From Microbacterium flavescens (GTDB lineage Bacteria; Actinomycetota; Actinomycetes; Actinomycetales; Microbacteriaceae), in the NCBI RefSeq assembly GCF_018588945.1, contig NZ_JAFIWA010000010.1:1-50384 (forward strand): a stretch of 50,384 nucleotides of DNA, in the 5' to 3' direction. Positions 18,731 to 27,991 of the stretch are shown in pieces. Below the pieces are notes generated by a model. It was given only the letters and a program-made list of their open reading frames with translations, ran no database searches and was not told the DNA's origin. The position numbers and the translations under genes are program-made. How positions within the stretch are numbered: position 1 is the stretch's first letter; every line of letters starts with the position of its first letter.

Positions 18731-19284
18731 CCGGGAAGGACCACGACGCGTCCGGCGTTCCCCCTCATGTGGAACAGGCGCTCACCGGACTCGACACCCT
18801 CCTCGGCACACGTGAGATCGTCTCGCCCCAGGCGATGGAGCAGCTGGGCGAGCAGATCGGGCGGATGCTGCGCCCCGGCGACCTCGTCGTGCTCACCGGT
18901 CCGCTCGGCGCGGGCAAGACCACGCTGACCCGCGGAATCGCGCGCGGGCTCGACGTGCGCGGTCCGGTGCAGAGCCCGACGTTCGTGCTCGCCCGCACGC
19001 ACCCCTCGCTCGTCGGCGGAACGCCGCTCGTCCACGTCGACGCGTACCGCCTCGGCTCGCCCGCCGAGCTCGACGACCTCGACATCGACTTCGACCGCTC
19101 GGCCGTCATCGTCGAGTGGGGACGCGGCATGGTCGACGGCCTGCGCGATGCGTGGTGGGAGATCGAGCTGGACCGCGAGTGGCACGGCCGCGGCATCGAC
19201 ACCGCGTGCGGCACCTCGACGCGCGTGGCCGAGGACCTCGACGCCGACACCCCGCGCAGCGTGACGATCAGCCGCAGGCCGTAG
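18727..19284 (+). CDS. tsaE: tRNA t6A biosynthesis ATPase TsaE
   Basis: 185 residues. The Walker A motif GPLGAGKTT (58-66) and the following switch SPTFVLARTH and HVDAYRLG are typical of TsaE (YjeE), the ATPase that drives turnover of the TsaB-TsaD complex in threonylcarbamoyl-adenosine formation at A37 of ANN-decoding tRNAs. GTG 18727 overlaps the alr stop. The first 25 or so residues are a poorly conserved extension. TsaB, RimI and TsaD follow, so all TsaB/D/E partners are together; TsaC is not in the window. Confidence 0.95.
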   Translation: MTGKDHDASGVPPHVEQALTGLDTLLGTREIVSPQAMEQLGEQIGRMLRPGDLVVLTGPLGAGKTTLTRGIARGLDVRGPVQSPTFVLARTHPSLVGGTPLVHVDAYRLGSPAELDDLDIDFDRSAVIVEWGRGMVDGLRDAWWEIELDREWHGRGIDTACGTSTRVAEDLDADTPRSVTISRRP

Positions 19285-19318
19285 GGTCCGCCCCGCCGAC
19301 GGCACGTGCGTCGCCGAC

Positions 19319-19324
19319 TACCCT
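19319..19324 (+). promoter_or_regulatory. -10 box TACCCT, leaderless start of tsaB
   Basis: TACCCT, six bases, GTG 19331, inside the 46-bp gap after tsaE. Confidence 0.4.
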
Positions 19325-19330
19325 GGGAGG

Positions 19331-19987
19331 GTGATCCTCGGCATCGACACGTCCCTCGGCTCGGCCGTTGCCGTCGTCGAACCGGACGGCGTCGTGAGGT
19401 CTCAGGTCGAGAGCACCGACCCCCGCGGCCACGCCGAAGTCATCGGCGTGCTGATCCAGCAGGCGCTGGCCGAGGCATCCGTCACCGCAGCCGACATCAC
19501 GCACGTCGCCGCCGGAATGGGCCCCGGTCCCTTCACCGGCCTCCGCGTGGGCATCGCCGCCGCCCGGACGTTCGCTCTCGGGCGCGGGATCCCCGTCGTG
19601 CCGGTCGTGAGCCACGACGCGGTCGCCCTCGAGCTGCTTCTGCACGACGCCCTCACCGGTGGCCTCGACGGCGAGGACGAGCCGTTCGCCGTCGTCACCG
19701 ACGCGCGCCGGCGCGAGTTCGCGTACTCGGTGTACGGCGGGCTCGACGACGACGGGCTGCCGATCCGGATCGCCGAGCCCGCGCTCGCCCCCCGCGACGA
19801 CCTCGACGCCGTGCTGATCCGCGACGGGATCCTGCGGCGCGACGCCGATCGTGTGCCCGGTGCGATCCTCGCCCTGTGCGCGGCACGCGCGCTCGCCGCG
19901 GACCGCGTGATCGGCCCGGCGGACGCGCTGTACCTGCGCTCGCCTGACGTCACGCTCCCCGGTGCACCGAAGCGGGTCGGCATATGA
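19331..19987 (+). CDS. tsaB: tRNA t6A complex dimerisation subunit TsaB
   Basis: 218 residues. N-terminal ASKHA motif [14 protein letters not shown] and the conserved [23 protein letters not shown] mark TsaB, a catalytically inactive paralogue that dimerises with TsaD. GTG 19331 follows TACCCT by six bases. The stop overlaps the rimI ATG by 4 bases, so tsaB-rimI-tsaD are coupled. Confidence 0.95.
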   Translation: MILGIDTSLGSAVAVVEPDGVVRSQVESTDPRGHAEVIGVLIQQALAEASVTAADITHVAAGMGPGPFTGLRVGIAAARTFALGRGIPVVPVVSHDAVALELLLHDALTGGLDGEDEPFAVVTDARRREFAYSVYGGLDDDGLPIRIAEPALAPRDDLDAVLIRDGILRRDADRVPGAILALCAARALAADRVIGPADALYLRSPDVTLPGAPKRVGI

Positions 19988-20481
19988 CGCTGCGCGCAGC
20001 CGTGCTCGCGGACCTCGACGCGATCATGTCGCTGGAACGCGCGTCGTTTCCCACCGACGCCTGGTCCGACGCCATGATGCGGGAGGAGATCGGCTCACCG
20101 CACGGCTGGTACGTCGTCGACGAAGAGGCCGGGCGGCTGGTCGGCTACGCCGGTCTGCGAGCCGTGCGCGGGGCGCAGGACGCCGACGTGCAGACGATCA
20201 CGATCGCCGAGGGATCCCGCGGGCGCGGGCGAGGACGCACGCTTCTGCGCGCCCTCGTGGCCGAGGCCGCGGACCGCGGCGTGCGGGACGTGTTCCTCGA
20301 GGTGCGCGCCGACAACCCGGTGGCTCAGGCGCTCTACGCCTCCGAGGGCTTCCTGGAGGTCGGCCGCCGGCCGCGCTACTACCAGCCCGACGACGTGGAC
20401 GCCGTCGTCATGAAGCTCGACGTGCGCGGCTGGGCTGCGCGGGATGCCGCGTCCGTCGACGATGCGGGAGTGTGCACGTGA
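19984..20481 (+). CDS. rimI: Ribosomal-protein-alanine N-acetyltransferase (GNAT)
   Basis: 165 residues, GNAT fold. The acetyl-CoA loop region is [20 protein letters not shown] (RGxGRG form), followed by the conserved [22 protein letters not shown] and GRRPRYYQP, the RimI signature. The known role is N-terminal acetylation of ribosomal protein S18; the gene commonly sits between tsaB and tsaD in actinobacteria. ATG 19984 overlaps the tsaB stop, and its own stop overlaps the tsaD GTG. Confidence 0.92.
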   Translation: MTLRAAVLADLDAIMSLERASFPTDAWSDAMMREEIGSPHGWYVVDEEAGRLVGYAGLRAVRGAQDADVQTITIAEGSRGRGRGRTLLRALVAEAADRGVRDVFLEVRADNPVAQALYASEGFLEVGRRPRYYQPDDVDAVVMKLDVRGWAARDAASVDDAGVCT

Positions 20482-21590
20482 ACCGGTCCGAGCCGCTGAT
20501 CCTCGGCATCGAGACGAGCTGCGACGAGACGGGCATCGGCATCGTCCGGGGCCGCACGCTGCTGTCGAACACGATCGCCAGCTCGATGGACGAGCACGCC
20601 CGTTATGGCGGCGTCGTTCCGGAGGTGGCCGCTCGCGCCCACCTCGAGGCCCTCGAGCCGGCGATCCAGGCCGCGCTCGCCGAGTCGGGCGTCGCGCTGT
20701 CCGACATCGACGCGGTCGCCGTCACGTCCGGTCCCGGCCTGGCGGGCGCCCTCATGGTCGGCGTCGGTGCGGCCAAGGCCCTGGCGGTGTCGCTCGACCG
20801 GCCGCTCTACGCCGTGAACCATCTGGTTGGCCACATCGCCGCCGACATCCTGGATCTCGATACACCGGCTTCGCGGGCACTCGATCCGGCGGAGGACAAG
20901 GGCGGCGCGCCGCTCGAGTACCCCACGGTGGCGCTGCTGGTGAGCGGCGGCCACACGTCGCTGCTGCTCGTGCGCGACCTCACCAGCGACGTCGTGCTCC
21001 TCGGCGAGACGATGGACGACGCGGCGGGGGAGGCGTTCGACAAGGTCGCGCGGCTGCTCGGGCTGCCGTACCCCGGCGGTCCGGAGATCGATCGGGCCGC
21101 GGCATCCGGCGATCCCGACGCCATCCGCTTCCCCCGCGGGCTCTCTCGCCAGAGCGACATGGCCGGTCACCGCTACGACTTCTCGTTCTCGGGCCTCAAG
21201 ACCGCAGTCGCGCGCTGGGTGGAGCAGCGCGAAGCCGCAGGCGGGCCGATCCCCGTGGCGGACGTCGCCGCGAGCTTCCGCGAGGCCGTCGTGGACGTGC
21301 TCGTGACCAAGGCGCTCGCCGCGTGCCGCGACCACGGCGTGCCGCGACTGCTGCTCGGCGGCGGCGTCATCGCCAACCGCCGCCTGCGCGACGTGGCGCT
21401 CGAGCGCGCGGCGGCCGAGGGTGTCACGGTGCGCATCCCGCCGCTGTCGCTGTGCACCGACAACGGGGCGATGATCGCCGCGCTCGCCGCCGAGCTGGTC
21501 ATGTCCGGACGCCCGCCGTCGACCCTCGAATTCGGGGCCGACTCGACCCTGCCGGTGACGGAGATCCAGGTGGCGGAGGCGGTCGCGTGA
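20478..21590 (+). CDS. tsaD: tRNA t6A threonylcarbamoyltransferase TsaD
   Basis: 370 residues. Transfers the threonylcarbamoyl group to A37 of tRNA. The metal-binding pair His115 and His119 lies in [11 protein letters not shown]. Other signatures are [11 protein letters not shown] at the start, [36 protein letters not shown] and [15 protein letters not shown] 20478 overlaps the rimI stop; an in-frame GTG at 20472 is also possible. The stop overlaps the next gene by 4 bases. Confidence 0.97.
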   Translation: MNRSEPLILGIETSCDETGIGIVRGRTLLSNTIASSMDEHARYGGVVPEVAARAHLEALEPAIQAALAESGVALSDIDAVAVTSGPGLAGALMVGVGAAKALAVSLDRPLYAVNHLVGHIAADILDLDTPASRALDPAEDKGGAPLEYPTVALLVSGGHTSLLLVRDLTSDVVLLGETMDDAAGEAFDKVARLLGLPYPGGPEIDRAAASGDPDAIRFPRGLSRQSDMAGHRYDFSFSGLKTAVARWVEQREAAGGPIPVADVAASFREAVVDVLVTKALAACRDHGVPRLLLGGGVIANRRLRDVALERAAAEGVTVRIPPLSLCTDNGAMIAALAAELVMSGRPPSTLEFGADSTLPVTEIQVAEAVA

Positions 21591-22144
21591 GCGACGACGA
21601 GCGGATGCCGCGCCCCGCCGATCCCGCTCCCACCCCGCAGATCCCGCCGACGCCGCAGACGCCGCAGACGCCGCCGATTCCGGCGCCCGCGCCGCCGATC
21701 CCGCCGACGCCTGCGGTCGAGCCGCCGTCGCCGGACGTCGCGCTCGCGGACGAGGCATCCCCTCTCCCCGGCGCACATCGCGGGGGCTTCCTGCGACTGC
21801 CGACGGCGCCGGTCGACGTGACGTCGCAGTCGGCGCCCACGGAGCCGGGCACGGACGAGCCGGCGGTGACCGCGCAGTGGCTCATGCCGCCCACCGCTCC
21901 GCCGCATCGCGGACTGGCGGCGTGGGCGCTCGCCTCGTCGATCGCCGGGCTGGTCGTGTCGCTCTTCGTCGGCTGGGGATTCCCCATCGGCATCGTCGGC
22001 GTGGTCACCGCCATCCTGGCGCTGCGCCGGCCGCTGGAGAGCCGTGCGGTCGCGATATGGGCGCTGGTGCTCGGCGCCGTGTCGATCCTCTACAGCGCCG
22101 GCTGGCTTTTCTACGCGGCAGCGCAGGCGTCGATCATCGGCTGA
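21587..22144 (+). CDS. Proline-rich DUF4190-type membrane protein
   Basis: 185 residues. The first 105 are cytosolic-looking, Pro/Thr/Ala-rich, with short tandem PQTP/PPTP-like units (about residues 14-48). The rest carries two close membrane segments (about 115-140 and 150-175) with the GxxxGxxG-type spacing and [10 protein letters not shown] turn of DUF4190 proteins. Function unknown. GTG 21587 overlaps the tsaD stop, so it is the last gene of that unit. It ends 11 bases inside the convergent methyltransferase gene. Confidence 0.75.
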   Translation: MSDDERMPRPADPAPTPQIPPTPQTPQTPPIPAPAPPIPPTPAVEPPSPDVALADEASPLPGAHRGGFLRLPTAPVDVTSQSAPTEPGTDEPAVTAQWLMPPTAPPHRGLAAWALASSIAGLVVSLFVGWGFPIGIVGVVTAILALRRPLESRAVAIWALVLGAVSILYSAGWLFYAAAQASIIG

Positions 22145-23327
22145 CGCGGTCGGCGAGCACGGCGAGCCGCCGGCTGCCGATGCGCGTGAGGAAGAGCGTC
22201 GCCTCGCGATCGCCGCGCAGCGTGAGCTTCTTGCGGAACTGCGCCGGATCGACGTCGACGCCGCGCTTCTTGATCTCGAGCCGTCCGATGCCGCGCTCGC
22301 GCAGGGCGGCGTTGATGGTCGGGATCTTGGCGGGCATCGCCTCGTCGACGCGGAAGGTCGTCACGAAGGGGCTCGTCAGCGCGGCGTCCGACGTCAGATA
22401 GGCGATGTGCGGGTCGAGCATGCCGGCCTCGAGCGAGCGAGCGATGTCGCCGATGAGCCGCGCACGGATGACCGCACCGTCGGGCTCGTGCAGGAACGCC
22501 CCCAGCTCGCGTGCGGGCTCATCCGGCGCATCCGCGGCGCCGGTCAGCTCGTGAGCCTCGTCGCCGCGCAGCACCAGCGCGGCCCGCCGCACGCCCTCGC
22601 GGGCGAGGCGCTTCGACCACAGGACGAGCTCCACGGTGGATCCGTCGGCGCTCACCCACTGCGCCTCGACCTCATCGGGAATGAGCTCGCGGTCGAGCCC
22701 GGGCCCGAGCTTGATGCCGGCGGGGAGGCGTGACGCGAGGTCGAACGCCCACTCCAGCGACGGCGACCAGTCCTCGGGGCGGGTGCGCTGGGTCTCGGAG
22801 TGGCCGGCGGTGCGTCGCGCGGGGTCGAGCCACACCGCGTCGACGCCGCTGAGGTCGGCCTCCTCGGCTGTGCCGTGCGTCACGGTGACGGTGTCGCCGA
22901 AGGGGGCGAGGTTGTAGGCGGCGATCGCGGCCGTGACCTCGTCGGCGTCCACGGCGCTCACGCCCAGTCCGAGTCCGGCGAGCCCGAGCGCATCCCCGCC
23001 GATGCCGCAGCCGAGATCGGCGACGCGGGTGATGCCGGCAGCGCGGAACCGCCCGGCGTGGCGGGCGGCGATGGACAGCCGCGTGGCCTGCTCCAGCCCG
23101 GCGCGGGTGAACAGCATGCGGTCGGCGAAGGCGCCGAACTTCGCCGACGCGCGGGCGCGCAGTCGGGACTGCGTCACGACGGCGGAGACGAGGTCGGGGG
23201 AGTGTCCTTCCCTGCGCAGCCGGGTGACGGTCCGCGCGACGTCATCGGCCGACTCGACCGCCGGAAGCGCGTCGAGCAGGCGCAGTCCTTCCGGCGTCAG
23301 CAGCGCGGTCAGTTCGGCCATCTCCAC
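22134..23327 (-). CDS. SAM-dependent methyltransferase with THUMP-like C-terminal domain
   Basis: 397 residues. The SAM site VADLGCGIGGDALGLA (about 102-117) is followed by SAVDADE and the motif-IV-like AVWLDPARRT. The C-terminal 80 or so residues (LEIKKRGVDVDPAQFRKKL...) match the THUMP-like domain found with RNA methyltransferases, so an RNA target is likely but unproven. GTG 23327 follows TAGGCT by six bases; ATG 23321 is a weaker option. Its 3' end overlaps the DUF4190 gene tail-to-tail by 11 bp. Confidence 0.85.
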   Translation of the reverse strand: MEMAELTALLTPEGLRLLDALPAVESADDVARTVTRLRREGHSPDLVSAVVTQSRLRARASAKFGAFADRMLFTRAGLEQATRLSIAARHAGRFRAAGITRVADLGCGIGGDALGLAGLGLGVSAVDADEVTAAIAAYNLAPFGDTVTVTHGTAEEADLSGVDAVWLDPARRTAGHSETQRTRPEDWSPSLEWAFDLASRLPAGIKLGPGLDRELIPDEVEAQWVSADGSTVELVLWSKRLAREGVRRAALVLRGDEAHELTGAADAPDEPARELGAFLHEPDGAVIRARLIGDIARSLEAGMLDPHIAYLTSDAALTSPFVTTFRVDEAMPAKIPTINAALRERGIGRLEIKKRGVDVDPAQFRKKLTLRGDREATLFLTRIGSRRLAVLADRVSR

Positions 23328-23333
23328 CGGGCC

Positions 23334-23339
23334 AGCCTA
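23334..23339 (-). promoter_or_regulatory. -10 box TAGGCT, leaderless start of the methyltransferase gene
   Basis: Minus-strand TAGGCT, six bases, GTG 23327. It lies back-to-back with the groES control region. Confidence 0.45.
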
Positions 23340-23365
23340 TGTGGCCGCCACACGACGTCACGCGG

Positions 23366-23392
23366 CTGGCACTCACGTTGCGAGAGTGCCAG
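23366..23392 (+). promoter_or_regulatory. CIRCE operator 1 (HrcA site) upstream of groES
   Basis: CTGGCACTC, nine bases, GAGTGCCAG: perfect 9-bp arms. It overlaps the -35 box. Confidence 0.85.
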
Positions 23393-23406
23393 CGCATCCC
23401 TAGACT
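23378..23406 (+). promoter_or_regulatory. groES promoter
   Basis: TTGCGA (23378-23383), 17 nt, TAGACT (23401-23406). The start of transcription should fall at about 23413, inside the second CIRCE. Confidence 0.7.
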
Positions 23407-23411
23407 TGTCG

Positions 23412-23438
23412 TTAGCACTCTCAGCATGCGGGTGCTAA
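23412..23438 (+). promoter_or_regulatory. CIRCE operator 2 (HrcA site) upstream of groES
   Basis: TTAGCACTC, nine bases, GGGTGCTAA: the consensus with one mismatch, just downstream of the -10 box. HrcA binding at both sites would block the promoter outside heat stress. Confidence 0.9.
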
Positions 23439-23473
23439 CGAGTCTTCAGTCTCAAGGAAAGAAGAGGTAGACC

Positions 23474-23770
23474 GTGTCGGTTTCCATCAAGCCGCTCGAG
23501 GACCGCATCGTCATCAAGCAGGTCGAGGCCGAGCAGACCACCGCGAGTGGCCTCGTCATCCCCGACACCGCCAAGGAGAAGCCCCAGGAGGGTGAAGTCG
23601 TCGCCGTCGGCCCCGGCCGCATCGACGACAACGGCAACCGCGTCCCGCTCGACGTCGCCGTCGGCGACCGCGTGCTCTACAGCAAGTACGGCGGAACCGA
23701 GGTCAAGTTCGGTGCGGACGAGTTCCTCGTCCTGTCGGCTCGCGACGTCCTGGCGGTCGTCGTCCGCTGA
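23474..23770 (+). CDS. groES: Co-chaperonin GroES
   Basis: 98 residues, full length. The seven-membered lid of the GroEL folding chamber. Signatures: [13 protein letters not shown], the mobile loop [35 protein letters not shown] and the C-terminal [13 protein letters not shown] 23474 has AAGAGGTAG upstream. A terminator follows and no groEL is adjacent, as in many actinobacteria with separated or extra groEL genes. Confidence 0.98.
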   Translation: MSVSIKPLEDRIVIKQVEAEQTTASGLVIPDTAKEKPQEGEVVAVGPGRIDDNGNRVPLDVAVGDRVLYSKYGGTEVKFGADEFLVLSARDVLAVVVR

Positions 23771-23790
23771 GATCGCGTACACCGCGTACT

Positions 23791-23824
23791 GAGAGGGTCG
23801 GATGCTTCGGCATCCGGCCCTCTC
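23791..23824 (+). terminator. groES terminator
   Basis: 15-bp stem (23791-23805 and 23810-23824) with one G-U pair and a TTCG loop, ending before the rarD promoter box. Confidence 0.85.
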
Positions 23825-23832
23825 GTCGCGTC

Positions 23833-23838
23833 TAGGGT
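23833..23838 (+). promoter_or_regulatory. -10 box TAGGGT, leaderless start of rarD
   Basis: TAGGGT, six bases, GTG 23845. Confidence 0.5.
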
Positions 23839-23844
23839 GGACAG

Positions 23845-24858
23845 GTGAACCGCGACGAGTCGACCCCCACTCCCGCACCCGACAGCGCCACCGACCTCGG
23901 CACCGCCGCCACCACGACCGCGGGCATCTCTGTCGTGAAGCAGTCCGCGCAGGGCGCCGAACTGGCGCGCCAGCACACACTCGGCGGCATCTACGCGTTC
24001 GCGGCCTATCTGCTGTGGGGGTTCCTGCCGCTCTACTTCCTGCTGCTCGCACCGACCGGTCCGTGGGAGCTCGTGGCGTGGCGCATCCTGCTCTCGCTCG
24101 TCTTCTGCGTGCTGCTGCTCGCCGTCACCCGCACGTGGTCGCGCCTGGGTGCGATCTTCCGGCAGCCGCGCATCCTCGGACTGACCGCCCTCGCCGGCGG
24201 ACTCATCTACATCAACTGGCAGGTCTTCATCATCGGTGCGCTCACCGGCCACGTGATCGAGACCAGCCTCGGCTACTTCATCAACCCGATCGCGACCGTG
24301 CTGCTGGCCGTGCTGGTGCTGCGCGAGCGCCTGCGTCTGACGCAGTGGATCGCGATCGGCATCGCCGCCCTGGCGGTGCTCGTCATCATCGTCGGGTACG
24401 GGTCCTTCCCGTGGATCGCCCTCACGCTCGCGGCGAGCTTCAGCGTGTACGGCCTGGTGAAGAAGCGCGTGGGGCCTGTCGTCGACGCGGTGAGCGGGCT
24501 CACCCTCGAGTCGATGTGGCTCATTCCGGTCGCGGGAGTGATCCTGATCGTCGTGAACGCCACCACCGGCATCACCATGGGCACGTCGGGAGGGCTGCAC
24601 GCCCTGTGGCTGAGCCTCGTCGGCGTGGTCACCGCCGTGCCCCTGCTGTTCTTCGCCGCCGGCGCCAGGCGCGCGTCGCTCACCGTGATCGGCCTGCTGC
24701 AGTTCATCGCGCCGATCCTGCAGTTCATCACCGGCGCGTGGATCCTTCAGGAGCCGATGCCGTTCGAGCGCTGGATCGGCTTCGGCCTGGTCTGGGTGGC
24801 GCTGACCATCCTGACCGTGGATTCGATCGTTCACGCCCGCCGGACGCGCGCGTCCTGA
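23845..24858 (+). CDS. rarD: RarD-type EamA-family transporter
   Basis: 337 residues with about ten predicted membrane segments after a 40-residue hydrophilic start. RarD features are GIYAFAAYLLWGFLPLYF, WELVAWRILLSLVFC, YINWQVFIIGALTGHVIETSLGYFINP and LLQFIAPILQF. It belongs to the drug/metabolite transporter superfamily; the Escherichia coli member was first linked to chloramphenicol sensitivity, but the substrate here is unknown. GTG 23845 follows TAGGGT by six bases. It converges with csoR, 6 bases apart. Confidence 0.9.
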   Translation: MNRDESTPTPAPDSATDLGTAATTTAGISVVKQSAQGAELARQHTLGGIYAFAAYLLWGFLPLYFLLLAPTGPWELVAWRILLSLVFCVLLLAVTRTWSRLGAIFRQPRILGLTALAGGLIYINWQVFIIGALTGHVIETSLGYFINPIATVLLAVLVLRERLRLTQWIAIGIAALAVLVIIVGYGSFPWIALTLAASFSVYGLVKKRVGPVVDAVSGLTLESMWLIPVAGVILIVVNATTGITMGTSGGLHALWLSLVGVVTAVPLLFFAAGARRASLTVIGLLQFIAPILQFITGAWILQEPMPFERWIGFGLVWVALTILTVDSIVHARRTRAS

Positions 24859-24864
24859 ACGGCG

Positions 24865-25197
24865 TCAGCGAACGAGGCGGGCGATCGCCTGAGTCGCCTC
24901 GGTGATCTTGGCGTCGGCCTCGGCGCCGCCCAGACGCGCGGCATCCACGACGCAGTGACGCAGGTGGTCGTCGAGCAGTCCGACCGCGACGGCCTCCAGC
25001 GCGCTCGTGAGCGCGCTGATCTGGGTGAGGATGTCGATGCAGTACTTCTCGTCTTCGACCATCTTGTGGATGCCGCGGGCCTGGCCCTCGATGCGCCGAA
25101 GGCGGTTGAGGTACTTGTCCTTGTCGGTGATGTAGCCGTGGTGGGAGTGGTCGGACTCCGCGACGACGGCGGCGGTCAGGTCAGGCGTGGTGGTCAC
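24865..25197 (-). CDS. csoR: Copper-sensing repressor of the CsoR family
   Basis: 110 residues, all-helical DUF156 family. The Cu(I) site C-H-C is intact: Cys53 (KYCIDI), His78 and Cys82 (DHLRHC), with the spacing of Mycobacterium tuberculosis CsoR. The N-terminal DHSHHGY adds three histidines that may be extra metal ligands. GTG 25197 has GGAGGTG upstream and overlaps the copA end by 17 bases. It is the last gene of copZ-copA-csoR and should release the operon when Cu(I) binds. An RcnR/nickel role is unlikely given the C-H-C set. Confidence 0.9.
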   Translation of the reverse strand: MTTTPDLTAAVVAESDHSHHGYITDKDKYLNRLRRIEGQARGIHKMVEDEKYCIDILTQISALTSALEAVAVGLLDDHLRHCVVDAARLGGAEADAKITEATQAIARLVR

Positions 25198-27517
25198 TGG
25201 GCACCTCCGGGTGCGTGGCGGGGGAATCGAGGGAAGCGGATGCCGCGGCGGCACCCGCGCGGCTGCGGAACGTCCGCAGCCGCAGGCTGTTGCCGACCAC
25301 GAAGACGCTCGACAGCGCCATCGCCCCGCCGGCGATCATCGGGTTGAGGAGTCCGAGAGCGGCGAGCGGGATGGCCGCCACGTTGTAGGCGAAGGCCCAG
25401 AACAGGTTGACCTTGATCGTGCCGAGGGTCGCCCGGGAGAGGCGGATCGCGTCTGCCGCGCTGCGCAGGTCGCCGCGCACCAGGGTGATGTCGGAGGCCT
25501 CGATCGCGGCATCCGTCCCCGTGCCCATGGCGAGACCGAGGTCTGCCTGCGCGAGTGCCGCGGCGTCGTTGACGCCGTCGCCGACCATCGCGACCACGCG
25601 CCCCTCGTTCTGCAGCTGCGTGACGACGGCCACCTTGTCCTGTGGCAGCACCTCGGCGATGACCTGGTCGATGCCGACCTCGTCGGCGACGGCGCGCGCA
25701 ACGGCGGCGTTGTCGCCGGTGAGCAGCACCGTCCGCAGGCCGAGCGCCCGCAGCTGGGCCACGGCCTCGCGGCTCGTCGGCTTCACCTGATCGGCGACGA
25801 CGAGCACGCCGCGGGCCTCGCCGTCCCACGCCACGAGCACCGCGGAGCGCCCGGACGCCTCGGCCGCGCGCTTCGCCGCGGCGAGCTCTGGGGGCAGGCT
25901 CAGCGCCCAGTCGATGAGCAGGGACTCGCGTCCGACGATGACCGCGCGGCCGTCGACGACGCCGGTCACGCCCTTGCCGGCGACGTTCTGGAACGAATCG
26001 ACCGACGGCAGCTCGCCCGCCTCGTCGCGTGCGCCCCGGGCGATCGCGTGGGCGATCGGATGCTCGGACGCGTCTTCGAGCGCACCGGCCACCCGCAGGA
26101 GCTCGGTGCGGTCGGTGCCCGCCGCCGCCGTCACGTCGACCAGGGCCATGCGGCCCCGGGTGACCGTGCCGGTCTTGTCGAGCACGACGGTGTCGACCCT
26201 CCGGGTCGACTCCAGCACCTCGGGACCCTTGATGAGGATGCCGAGCTGGGCGCCGCGCCCGGTGCCGACGAGCAGGGCCGTCGGTGTGGCCAGACCGAGC
26301 GCACACGGGCACGCGATGATCAGCACCGCGACGGCGGCGCTGAAGGCCATGGCGGCGTCGTTGCCGAGCGCCAGCCAGGTGACGAGCGTCGCGATCGCGA
26401 TCAGCAGCACGATCGGCACGAAGATGCCCGAGAGGCGATCGGCGAGGCGCTGCACCTCGGCCTTGCCGGACTGCGCCTGCTCGACCAGTCGCGCCATCTG
26501 GGCGAGCTGGGTGTCGTCGCCCACGCGCGTCGCGCGGACGACCAGGCGACCTCCGGCGTTCACGGTGGCTCCGGTGACGGCGTCTGCCGGCCCGACCTCG
26601 ACCGGTACGGACTCGCCGGTCACCATCGACGCATCGACCGCGGAGGTTCCCGAGACGACCACGCCGTCGGTGGCGATCTTCTCGCCCGGGCGCACGACGA
26701 ACTCCTCGCCCACCCGGAGGTCGGCGATCGGGATGCGCACTTCGGCGACCGCGCCACCGGGGCCTGGGCGGAGGGCGGCGACATCCTTCGCGCCCATCTC
26801 GAGCAGGGCGCGGAGTGCTGCCCCTGCCCGCCGCTTGGAGCGCACCTCGAAGTAGCGCCCGGCGAGTACGAACATCGTGACGCCCGCCGCGACCTCGAGG
26901 TAGATGTTCGCCGTGCCGTCACCCGGGCGGACCGTCCACTCGAACGCATGCGTCATGCCGGGCATGCCGGCTCCGCCGAGGAACAGCGCGTAGAGCGACC
27001 ACGCGAACGCGGCGGACACGCCGAGCGAGATGAGGGTGTCCATCGTCGCGGCGCCGTGGCGCAGGTTGACCCACGCCGCGCGGTGGAACGGCCAGGCGCC
27101 CCACACGACGACCGGGGCGGCGAGGGCGAGCGACGCCCACTGCCAGTACGTGAACTGCAGGACCGGGATCATCGCGAGCAGGATGACCGGCACCGCGAGC
27201 ACGATCGACCCGACGAGGCGCTGCCGGAGGCCGGTCAGCTCGGCGTCGGGCCGGTCGTGCTCGTCGTCGTCGCCGGCGGACGCCGGCGAGGCCGGGAGCA
27301 CGGCCGTGTACCCGGTCTTCTCGACCTCGTCGATGAGCGTCTGCGGGTCGAGCGTGAGCGGGCCGTGCACGGTCGCCTTCTCGGTCGCATAGTTGACGGA
27401 TGCCTCGACCCCGTCGATGCGGTTCAGCCGCTTCTCGATGCGGTTGGCGCAGGACGCGCACGTCATGCCGCCGATCTCGAGCTCGATGCGCGCGCCCGCG
27501 GCGGGCGTGGAGGTCAT
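25181..27517 (-). CDS. copA: Copper-exporting P1B-type ATPase
   Basis: 778 residues. One N-terminal heavy-metal domain with GMTCASC (17-23). Membrane metal site CPC at 403-405 (ACPCALG); phosphorylation site DKTGT from Asp447; SEHP nucleotide-site motif; [10 protein letters not shown] hinge. These define a P1B-1 Cu(I) exporter. A long hydrophilic Asp/Glu-rich insert (about 65-85) precedes the first membrane helix. Start at ATG 27517 overlaps the copZ stop (TGATG). Longer in-frame starts upstream run through copZ and are rejected. Confidence 0.95.
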   Translation of the reverse strand: MTSTPAAGARIELEIGGMTCASCANRIEKRLNRIDGVEASVNYATEKATVHGPLTLDPQTLIDEVEKTGYTAVLPASPASAGDDDEHDRPDAELTGLRQRLVGSIVLAVPVILLAMIPVLQFTYWQWASLALAAPVVVWGAWPFHRAAWVNLRHGAATMDTLISLGVSAAFAWSLYALFLGGAGMPGMTHAFEWTVRPGDGTANIYLEVAAGVTMFVLAGRYFEVRSKRRAGAALRALLEMGAKDVAALRPGPGGAVAEVRIPIADLRVGEEFVVRPGEKIATDGVVVSGTSAVDASMVTGESVPVEVGPADAVTGATVNAGGRLVVRATRVGDDTQLAQMARLVEQAQSGKAEVQRLADRLSGIFVPIVLLIAIATLVTWLALGNDAAMAFSAAVAVLIIACPCALGLATPTALLVGTGRGAQLGILIKGPEVLESTRRVDTVVLDKTGTVTRGRMALVDVTAAAGTDRTELLRVAGALEDASEHPIAHAIARGARDEAGELPSVDSFQNVAGKGVTGVVDGRAVIVGRESLLIDWALSLPPELAAAKRAAEASGRSAVLVAWDGEARGVLVVADQVKPTSREAVAQLRALGLRTVLLTGDNAAVARAVADEVGIDQVIAEVLPQDKVAVVTQLQNEGRVVAMVGDGVNDAAALAQADLGLAMGTGTDAAIEASDITLVRGDLRSAADAIRLSRATLGTIKVNLFWAFAYNVAAIPLAALGLLNPMIAGGAMALSSVFVVGNSLRLRTFRSRAGAAAASASLDSPATHPEVPSDHHA

Positions 27518-27729
27518 CAGGCGCGCGCCGCCTCGTAGCCGGCCTCGTCGACGGCGGCGAACACGTCGTCGTCGGACAGCGGGGCGATGGACCCGACGAC
27601 CAGCGTGCCGGAGGCCGCGTCGACCGCGATTGTCTCGACGCCGGCGATCTTCGAGACCTCGCCGCGCACTGCGGCCTCGCAGTGGCCGCACGTCATGCCG
27701 GTCACCGTGTATGCGGTCGTCTGAGTCAT
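27517..27729 (-). CDS. copZ: Copper chaperone CopZ (heavy-metal-associated domain)
   Basis: 70 residues, a single ferredoxin-like HMA domain with the Cu(I) pair Cys14 and Cys17 in GMTCGHC, and VDEAGYEA near the end. It should pass Cu(I) to CopA. ATG 27729 has AAAGGCG upstream; a longer frame starting at 27792 would run through the operator and is rejected. First gene of the operon. Confidence 0.93.
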   Translation of the reverse strand: MTQTTAYTVTGMTCGHCEAAVRGEVSKIAGVETIAVDAASGTLVVGSIAPLSDDDVFAAVDEAGYEAARA

Positions 27730-27761
27730 GGGTGGTCGCCTTTCGCGGAGGTGGGGAAGGA

Positions 27762-27776
27762 TACCCGGGAGGGGTA
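27762..27776 (-). promoter_or_regulatory. CsoR-type operator box 1
   Basis: TACCC-GGGAG-GGGTA, the TACCC-N5-GGGTA form, between the promoter box and the copZ start. Confidence 0.75.
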
Positions 27777-27787
27777 CATAGGACTCC

Positions 27788-27793
27788 ATCATA
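27788..27793 (-). promoter_or_regulatory. -10-like box TATGAT of the cop operon
   Basis: Read on the minus strand, it sits exactly between the two CsoR-type boxes; a clear -35 was not found. Confidence 0.4.
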
Positions 27794-27808
27794 TACCGGC
27801 CAGGGGTA
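27794..27808 (-). promoter_or_regulatory. CsoR-type operator box 2
   Basis: TACCG-GCCAG-GGGTA, one mismatch from TACCC-N5-GGGTA, centred 32 bp (about three helical turns) from box 1. Confidence 0.65.
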
Positions 27809-27991
27809 TCACGGACGCGTTGGAGGGTTCTCGCTCACATCCCGGATCGGCGGCCAGGCACCGGGGTCGCCGCTGATGCGTTACACATCGTTAACGAATG
27901 GCAACATTGCGGAGCGCTTCGGATGGTTAGGTTAGGGACACTGGGTCGGCCCCCGAGCCGTTCCCGATGTTCATCCACAGCAAGGAGCAAC

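Noticed and set aside
27730..27792. Earlier start for CopZ.
   Set aside because: It would run through CsoR box 1 and add a non-conserved leader; ATG 27729 has a ribosome site.
27880..27906. GlnR-like half-sites (GTTAC, N6, TTAAC, N6, CAACA) upstream of the binding lipoprotein gene.
   Set aside because: Spacing fits, but only the first half matches the GTNAC-N6-GAAAC consensus well; too weak to call nitrogen control.
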